A stretch of DNA of 64,000 nt from Atlantibacter hermannii (GTDB lineage Bacteria; Pseudomonadota; Gammaproteobacteria; Enterobacterales; Enterobacteriaceae): positions 1,674,001 through 1,738,000 of the forward strand of contig LR134136.1 of NCBI GenBank assembly GCA_900635495.1. The letters are read 5' to 3'. This document shows positions 58,896-64,000 of the stretch, piece by piece (the stretch's first letter is position 1; the number at the start of each line of letters is the position of its first letter). The translations under genes were made by a program, and so were the position numbers. Under the pieces are notes generated by a model. That model saw only the letters and a program-made list of their open reading frames with translations, was not told the DNA's origin and ran no database searches.

Positions 58896-59638
58896 GTTTT
58901 GTCACTATTATTCCCGCCCGTTTTGCTTCCACGCGCCTGCCGGGTAAACCGCTGGTCGACATCAACGGCAAGCCAATGATTGTGCATGTGCTGGAACGCG
59001 CGCTGGAATCGGGCGCGGATCGCGTTATTGTCGCTACCGACGCGCAAGAAGTCGCTGACGCCGTTCGTGCGGTGGGCGGGGAAGTTTGCATGACGCGGGC
59101 CGATCATGAATCGGGTACGGAGCGCCTGGCTGAAGTCGTCGAGAAAATGGCTTTTCCCGATGACACGATTATTGTCAATGTTCAGGGTGATGAGCCGATG
59201 ATCCCGCCGGCGATTATTCGCCAGGTTGCGGAAAACCTGGCCCAGCGCGACGTCGGAATGGCGACCCTGGCGGTGCCGGTTCACAGCGCGGAAGAGGCGT
59301 TTAATCCCAATGCGGTGAAGGTCGTGACAGATAAAGAGGGCTATGCGCTCTATTTCTCTCGTGCAGCGATCCCCTGGGATCGTGACCGTTTCGCACAGTC
59401 GCATGACGATATCGCAGACTATTTCCTGCGTCATATCGGCATTTATGGCTACCGCGCCGGGTTTATCCGCCGCTATGTCACCTGGGCACCCAGCGAACTC
59501 GAGCATATCGAAAAACTGGAACAGTTACGCGTGCTGTGGCACGGCGAAAAGATCCACGTCGCTGTGGCGCATGAAGTTCCAGGCACGGGTGTGGATACGC
59601 CCGCAGACCTCGAAAGGGTTCGTGCAGAATTACGCTAA
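58892..59638 (+). CDS. kdsB: CMP-KDO synthetase
   Basis: 3-deoxy-manno-octulosonate cytidylyltransferase activates KDO with CTP for LPS inner core synthesis. It is 248 residues, as in E. coli. N-terminal nucleotide-binding loop IIPARFASTRLPGKPL, then NVQGDEPMIPP with the metal-binding Asp. It is translationally coupled to ycaR and completes the msbA-lpxK-kdsB envelope cluster. Confidence 0.97.
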   Translation: MSFVTIIPARFASTRLPGKPLVDINGKPMIVHVLERALESGADRVIVATDAQEVADAVRAVGGEVCMTRADHESGTERLAEVVEKMAFPDDTIIVNVQGDEPMIPPAIIRQVAENLAQRDVGMATLAVPVHSAEEAFNPNAVKVVTDKEGYALYFSRAAIPWDRDRFAQSHDDIADYFLRHIGIYGYRAGFIRRYVTWAPSELEHIEKLEQLRVLWHGEKIHVAVAHEVPGTGVDTPADLERVRAELR

Positions 59639-59653
59639 ACAGACTTTAAAGAT

Positions 59654-59680
59654 AACCGGCCACTGGCCGGTTTTTTCTTT
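59654..59680 (+). terminator. Terminator after kdsB
   Basis: AACCGGCC / GGCCGGTT stem with ACT loop and six Ts, 15 bp after the kdsB stop. Confidence 0.9.
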
Positions 59681-59765
59681 ATGGACTCTTATTGATCTGG
59701 TGTGATGACATCTGCACAAAGGGCGCTCATTATGAAAGCAGTATTCTTATTAAGGATAAATGCCA

Positions 59766-60659
59766 ATGGAGCAACTGCGTGCCGAACTCAGTCATTTATT
59801 GGGTGAAAAATTAAGCCGGGTCGAATGCATCAGCGAAAAGCCGGATACCGCCTTGTGGGCGCTGTATGACAGCCAGGGCAACCCGATGCCATTACTGGCC
59901 AGAAGCTTTACGTCGCCGGGGCTTGCCAGGCAGTTGGCCTGGAAGATGTCAATGCTTGCGCGTTCCGGCACCGCCCGGCTGCCCGTTGTGTATGGTGTGA
60001 TGACCCATGAAGAGCATCCCGGCCCGGATGTGGTTTTGATGGAGCGCTTGCATGGCGTATCCGTTGAAGCACCGGCGCGCACCCCGGCGCGCTGGGAACA
60101 GTTGAAAGACCAGATAGTCGAAGCGTTACTGGCCTGGCATCGGGTAGACAGTCGCGGTTGCGTAGGCAACGTCGACAGCACTCAGGAAAATATCTGGCCA
60201 GCCTGGTACCGCCAGCGTGTCGAAGTGCTCTGGACCACCCTCAACCAATATCCCCGCTGCGGGCTGACCATGCAGGACAAACGTATTTTATTTCGCTCCC
60301 GCGAATGTCTGAATGCGCTGTTTAACGGTTTTAATGATAACTGCGTGCTGATGCACGGCAATTTCACGCTGCGCAGCATGTTAAAAGATCCCCGTAGCGA
60401 TCAGCTTCTGGCGATGGTGAACCCTGGCCTGACGCTTTGGGCTCCCCGTGAATATGAACTTTTCCGCTTATGCGACACACCGCAGGCGGAAAGCCTGCTC
60501 TGGCACTATTTACAGCGCGCGCCGGTGGCTGAAACTTTTCTCGCGCGGCGCTGGCTGTATGTTCTGTGGGACGAAGTAGCCCAACTGCTGCAAGCCGGGC
60601 GTATGAACCGTGCTAATTTTGATTTGGCATCAAAATCACTCATCCCCTGGCTGACCTGA
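59766..60659 (+). CDS. ycbJ: YcbJ, aminoglycoside phosphotransferase-fold protein
   Basis: A 297-residue protein, as in E. coli, resembling the APH/choline kinase fold (VLMHGNFTLRSMLKD corresponds to the catalytic loop, though the usual HxDxxxxN pattern is degenerate: His-Gly-Asn). No activity is known. Start 59766 (MEQLRAELSHL) was chosen over ATG 59760 because the AAGGA site is 9 bp from it. The 3' end overlaps elyC by 24 bp on the other strand. Confidence 0.9.
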   Translation: MEQLRAELSHLLGEKLSRVECISEKPDTALWALYDSQGNPMPLLARSFTSPGLARQLAWKMSMLARSGTARLPVVYGVMTHEEHPGPDVVLMERLHGVSVEAPARTPARWEQLKDQIVEALLAWHRVDSRGCVGNVDSTQENIWPAWYRQRVEVLWTTLNQYPRCGLTMQDKRILFRSRECLNALFNGFNDNCVLMHGNFTLRSMLKDPRSDQLLAMVNPGLTLWAPREYELFRLCDTPQAESLLWHYLQRAPVAETFLARRWLYVLWDEVAQLLQAGRMNRANFDLASKSLIPWLT

Positions 60660-61415
60660 ACGGCCTTTCAACCATTGCCAAACCCGGCCAAGCGTTTCAT
60701 AAATAGCCCGGTCGCTGTGCATTAACCATAAGGGAGAGGGGATCGCTCTCTCCCAGGGATTGAGCGCGGATTCGATCGCCATTTGATTCGCTGGTGCGGG
60801 AAGTGGATTGAGCCCCTGATTTTTAAAGAATATCATCGCTCTGGGAAGGTGTGATGCGGAGGTGACCAGTAAAAATGGCGTGTCACCGATTGTTTTCGCC
60901 ACGGCCACGGCTTCTTCCTCTGTATCCTTCGGCGTATCCAGCGTAACGATAGCTTCTCGCGGCACCCCTAAACTTTCTGCCACCCGCGCCCCCGCTTCGG
61001 CAGTACTGACCGGATTCGTGCTCGCGTTTGCGCCGGTAAAGATGAGCGTTGAACCCGGATTGGCCCGCCACAGTCGGACGCCTTCGGTCACCCTCGGCAG
61101 GCTGTTATTGATCAAATTTGAGCTGGGTGCCCATTGTGGATTCCAGGTATACCCGCCGCCCAATACCACGATATATTGCGCCTTCGGCTCGCCTTGCCAG
61201 GTAGCATAACGCGACTCAACGGGTTTGAGCAGGCCATCGGCGACCGGCTGAAGACTAAGTAACAGCAGCGCCAGCCATCCCGCGGTAAGCAGGGCTTTCG
61301 CCGTTTTCTGCCAGCGAGTGAACCACAGCAGCGCGAGCGCAATGCCGATGATCAGCAGCATGAAAGGCAGGGGCAACAACATACCGCCGATAAACTTTTT
61401 CAGGTAAAACAGCAT
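60636..61415 (-). CDS. elyC: ElyC, envelope biogenesis factor (DUF218)
   Basis: An inner-membrane DUF218 protein, 259 residues as in E. coli, with two N-terminal helices (residues ~9-60) and a periplasmic DUF218 domain (VVLGGGYTWNPQW, IFTGANAS, TSASHLPRAMIFF). In E. coli it is needed for peptidoglycan synthesis and undecaprenyl-phosphate use at low temperature. It is divergent from cmoM across 130 bp, and overlaps the ycbJ 3' end. Confidence 0.93.
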   Translation of the reverse strand: MLFYLKKFIGGMLLPLPFMLLIIGIALALLWFTRWQKTAKALLTAGWLALLLLSLQPVADGLLKPVESRYATWQGEPKAQYIVVLGGGYTWNPQWAPSSNLINNSLPRVTEGVRLWRANPGSTLIFTGANASTNPVSTAEAGARVAESLGVPREAIVTLDTPKDTEEEAVAVAKTIGDTPFLLVTSASHLPRAMIFFKNQGLNPLPAPANQMAIESALNPWERAIPSPLWLMHSDRAIYETLGRVWQWLKGRSGQPGDE

Positions 61416-61545
61416 AAAACGGGTCCTTTTTAACCATATAACGGGCGCAGGGCCTGGATCTTACAACAGATGGGTTCCTTATCCGTGCGGCTATGCCAAA
61501 ATAGCGGTTTTGCCGGATGCTCTCTTGAAAGGTGGAGTTGTACCC

Positions 61546-62325
61546 ATGCGGGATCGCAATTTTGATGATATTGCCGAAAAGTTTGCGCGCAACATTTACG
61601 GCACGACGAAAGGACAGTTGCGCCAGGCGATTCTGTGGCAGGATCTTGACGGGCTACTTCCCACGCTACCGCAGCGTCCGCTTCAGGTGCTTGATGCTGG
61701 GGGCGGAGAAGGGCAAACCGCTATTCGCATGGCTCAGCGCGGGCATCACGTCACTTTATGCGATCTCTCATCAGAAATGTTGACGCGGGCCAGACTGGCA
61801 TGCGCCGAACAGGGCATGAGTGATAACATGCGTTTTCTCCACTGCGCCGCGCAGGATGTGGGGCAACATTTAGAAACGCCGGTTGATCTGATATTGTTCC
61901 ACGCGGTTCTGGAATGGGTCAGCGAGCCGCAGCGTGTATTGAAGGCGCTTTGGGATCTTCTCGCTCCCGGCGGGGCGCTTTCGTTGATGTTTTACAATGC
62001 AAACGGGTTGCTGATGCATAATATGGTGGCCGGAAATTTCGCTTATGTGCAGCAAGGTATGCCGAAACGGAAAAAGCGTACGCTGTCGCCTGACTTTCCA
62101 CGCAACCCCGATGAGGTCTATCACTGGCTTGAACAAATCGGCTGGACGATTACCGGCAAAACCGGCGTACGGGTGTTTCATGACTATCTGCGCGAGAAAC
62201 ACCGCCAGCGTGACGAATTTGAAACGCTGCTGGAGCTGGAAACGCGTTACTGCCGGCAGGAGCCCTTTATCAGTATGGCCCGCTATATACATGTCACCGC
62301 AAGAAAGCCGGAGAACCAAGGATAA
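61546..62325 (+). CDS. cmoM: CmoM (SmtA), tRNA uridine-5-oxyacetic acid methyltransferase
   Basis: A SAM-dependent enzyme that methylates cmo5U34 to mcmo5U34 in certain tRNAs. It is 259 residues (E. coli 261). Motif I LDAGGGEGQTAIRMA is at about 48-62, and HAVLEWVSEP is motif-II-like. Start 61546 (MRDRNFDDIAEKF) has an AGGTGGAG ribosome site; the open frame 12 codons upstream was rejected. It is 3 bp before mukF, so first gene of the cmoM-mukFEB operon. Confidence 0.95.
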   Translation: MRDRNFDDIAEKFARNIYGTTKGQLRQAILWQDLDGLLPTLPQRPLQVLDAGGGEGQTAIRMAQRGHHVTLCDLSSEMLTRARLACAEQGMSDNMRFLHCAAQDVGQHLETPVDLILFHAVLEWVSEPQRVLKALWDLLAPGGALSLMFYNANGLLMHNMVAGNFAYVQQGMPKRKKRTLSPDFPRNPDEVYHWLEQIGWTITGKTGVRVFHDYLREKHRQRDEFETLLELETRYCRQEPFISMARYIHVTARKPENQG

Positions 62326-62328
62326 ACT

Positions 62329-63651
62329 ATGAGTGATTTTTCCCAGACAGTCCCCGAACTGGTTGCCTGGGCCAGGAAAAATGATTTTTCCATCCAGCTT
62401 CCGGTAGACAGGCTGGCCTTTTTGCTGGCCATCGCCACGCTTAACGGCGAACGCATGGACGGCGAAATGAGCGAGGGCGAACTGGTGGATGCGTTTCGCC
62501 ATGTGAGCGCGGCGTTTGAGCAGACTCACGAAACGGTAACCCAGCGCGCTAACAATGCCATTAATGACATGGTGCGCCAGCGCTTAATCAATCGCTTTAC
62601 CAGCGAAGTCACCGAAGGTAATGCTATTTACCGCTTAACGCCGTTAGGCATTGGCATTACCGACTATTACATTCGTCAGCGTGAGTTTTCTACGCTGCGG
62701 CTTTCCATGCAGCTCTCTATCGTGGCGGGTGAACTGAAACGCGCCGCCGACGCCGCTTCGGAAGGCGGCGACGAATTTCACTGGCACCGCAATGTTTATG
62801 CCCCGCTTAAATATTCGGTCGCAGAGATATTCGATAGCATCGACCTCACCCAGCGCATCATGGATGAACAGCAACAGTCGGTGAAAGACGACATCGCGCA
62901 ACTGCTGAACAAAGACTGGCGCGCCGCCATTTCCAGTTGTGAACTGCTGCTGTCAGAAACCTCCGGCACATTACGTGAGCTGCAGGATACCCTCGAAGCG
63001 GCGGGCGACAAGCTTCAGGCGAATCTGTTGCTGATTCAGGACGCCATTCTCGATAAAAACGATCTGCATTTTATCGATCGCCTGATTGTCGATCTGCAAA
63101 GCAAGCTGGACCGTATTATTAGCTGGGGTCAGCAGGCCATCGACTTGTGGATTGGTTATGACCGCCACGTCCATAAATTTATCCGTACCGCCATTGATAT
63201 GGATAAAAATCGCGTCTTCGCGCAACGTCTGCGCCAGTCGGTGCAGAGCTATTTCGATGCGCCATGGGCATTGACCCACGCCAACGCCGATCGTCTGCTG
63301 GATATGCGTGATGAAGAGATGACGCTGCGTGATGAAGAAGTGACCGGCGAATTACCTGCGGATCTGGAATATGAAGAATTTAACGAAATCCGCGAGCAAT
63401 TAGCCGCGTTAATTGAAGCGCAACTGGCTGGATTCAAAAACAGACAACAACCACTGGATCTCGGTCTGGTGATGCGTGAGTATCTTGCGCAGTATCCGCG
63501 CGCCCGCCATTTCGACGTTGCGCGCATCGTGGTTGACCAGGCCGTGCGCCTGGGTATCGCCGAAGCAGATTTCACTGGGTTGCCTGCGAAATGGCAGCCC
63601 ATTAATGATTACGGAGCCAAGGTACAGGCACATGTCATTGACAAGTATTGA
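62329..63651 (+). CDS. mukF: MukF, kleisin of the MukBEF condensin
   Basis: The kleisin-like subunit that bridges MukB heads and binds MukE in the chromosome condensin. It is 440 residues, as in E. coli. An N-terminal winged-helix dimerisation domain (residues ~1-110) leads into a helical bundle and a C-terminal winged helix. The acidic linker (RDEEMTLRDEEVTGELPADLEYEEF) is the MukB-contact region. It overlaps the mukE start by 20 bp. Confidence 0.97.
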   Translation: MSDFSQTVPELVAWARKNDFSIQLPVDRLAFLLAIATLNGERMDGEMSEGELVDAFRHVSAAFEQTHETVTQRANNAINDMVRQRLINRFTSEVTEGNAIYRLTPLGIGITDYYIRQREFSTLRLSMQLSIVAGELKRAADAASEGGDEFHWHRNVYAPLKYSVAEIFDSIDLTQRIMDEQQQSVKDDIAQLLNKDWRAAISSCELLLSETSGTLRELQDTLEAAGDKLQANLLLIQDAILDKNDLHFIDRLIVDLQSKLDRIISWGQQAIDLWIGYDRHVHKFIRTAIDMDKNRVFAQRLRQSVQSYFDAPWALTHANADRLLDMRDEEMTLRDEEVTGELPADLEYEEFNEIREQLAALIEAQLAGFKNRQQPLDLGLVMREYLAQYPRARHFDVARIVVDQAVRLGIAEADFTGLPAKWQPINDYGAKVQAHVIDKY

Positions 63652-64000
63652 AAAAGTGATGCCGGTTAAACTGGCTCAGGCGTTGGCGAACCCGCTTTTC
63701 CCGGCGTTAGACAGCCAACTGCGTTCAGGACGCCATATTGGGCTGGATGAGCTCGACAACCATGCCTATTTAATGGATTTTCAGCCCGAGCTGGAAGAGT
63801 TTTATGCCCGCTACAACGTAGAGTTGATCCGCGCTCCTGAAGGGTTCTTCTATTTACGCCCACGGTCCACCACGCTCATTCCGCGCTCGGTGCTGTCGGA
63901 ACTCGACATGATGGTTGGGAAAGTCCTTTGTTACCTTTACCTCAGCCCGGAGCGGCTGGCGAACGAGGGCATTTTTACCCAGCAGGAGCTGTATGACGAA
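63632..64000 (+). CDS. mukE: MukE, condensin subunit (5' part, cut by window edge)
   Basis: The KITE-type accessory subunit of MukBEF. 123 codons are present (E. coli MukE is ~234). Start 63632 (MSLTSIEKVMPVKLAQALAN) lies inside mukF, as in E. coli. Continued identity through RSGRHIGLDELDNH, APEGFFYLRPRSTTL and EGIFTQQELYDE at the edge. No frame break. Confidence 0.95.
   Translation, partial: MSLTSIEKVMPVKLAQALANPLFPALDSQLRSGRHIGLDELDNHAYLMDFQPELEEFYARYNVELIRAPEGFFYLRPRSTTLIPRSVLSELDMMVGKVLCYLYLSPERLANEGIFTQQELYDE

Overview
The window is a stretch of core chromosome from a member of the Enterobacteriaceae. About 50 genes are recognisable. They follow, almost without exception, the order of the Escherichia coli segment from the artPIQM arginine transporter to the mukFEB chromosome-organising genes. 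Protein lengths mostly match the E. coli products to within a few residues. It is not E. coli K-12: the genes dmsABC, ycaC, ycaM, ycaN, ycaK and ycaL are missing from their usual places, the tRNA-Ser gene serW is missing between clpA and infA, a DoxX-family gene sits between poxB and hcr, and aqpZ is reduced to a fragment. I cannot name the genus from sequence alone; a Citrobacter/Enterobacter/Kosakonia-like enteric is plausible.

Layout. 1-2.0 kb: arginine ABC transporter (artP, artI, start of artQ, minus strand) with a candidate ArgR box. 2.2-6.6 kb: ybjP, ybjQ, amiD, ybjS, ybjT. 6.6-9.4 kb: ltaE and poxB. 9.6-12.7 kb: the DoxX gene facing hcp-hcr (NO and nitrosation stress, with candidate FNR and NsrR sites). 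12.8-16.8 kb: lysO, the aqpZ remnant, ybjD, ybjX. 17.0-20.0 kb: macAB efflux pump. 20.1-24.6 kb: cspD, clpS, clpA, infA, aat (proteolysis, N-end rule, translation initiation). 24.6-29.2 kb: cydDC and trxB (thiol redox, cytochrome bd assembly). 29.7-37.6 kb: lrp, ftsK, lolA, rarA, serS. 37.9-45.7 kb: ycaD, then the fermentative block pflA, pflB, focA, then ycaO. 45.9-49.2 kb: ycaP, serC-aroA. 49.3-52.2 kb: cmk, rpsA, ihfB. 52.4-59.6 kb: ycaI, msbA, lpxK, ycaQ, ycaR, kdsB (lipid A/LPS supply). 59.8-64.0 kb: ycbJ, elyC, cmoM, mukF and the start of mukE, cut by the window edge.

The most striking property is not a new system but a set of fifteen single-base indels, nearly all one extra base in a short homopolymer. 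They break artQ, ybjQ, amiD, ybjS, ybjT, hcp, lrp, ftsK, pflB and ycaO. Nine lie in the first 6 kb. Because essential ftsK is hit twice and each break is repaired by removing or adding one base, I infer assembly or sequencing errors and treat these genes as probably intact in the organism. aqpZ is different: it has lost large parts and is genuine decay. No CRISPR array, insertion sequence, prophage, rRNA or tRNA was seen. I found no convincing undescribed multi-gene system; the better leads are an 11-bp-periodic direct repeat between ybjX and macA, the enlarged pflB-pflA gap, the DoxX insertion and the missing serW.
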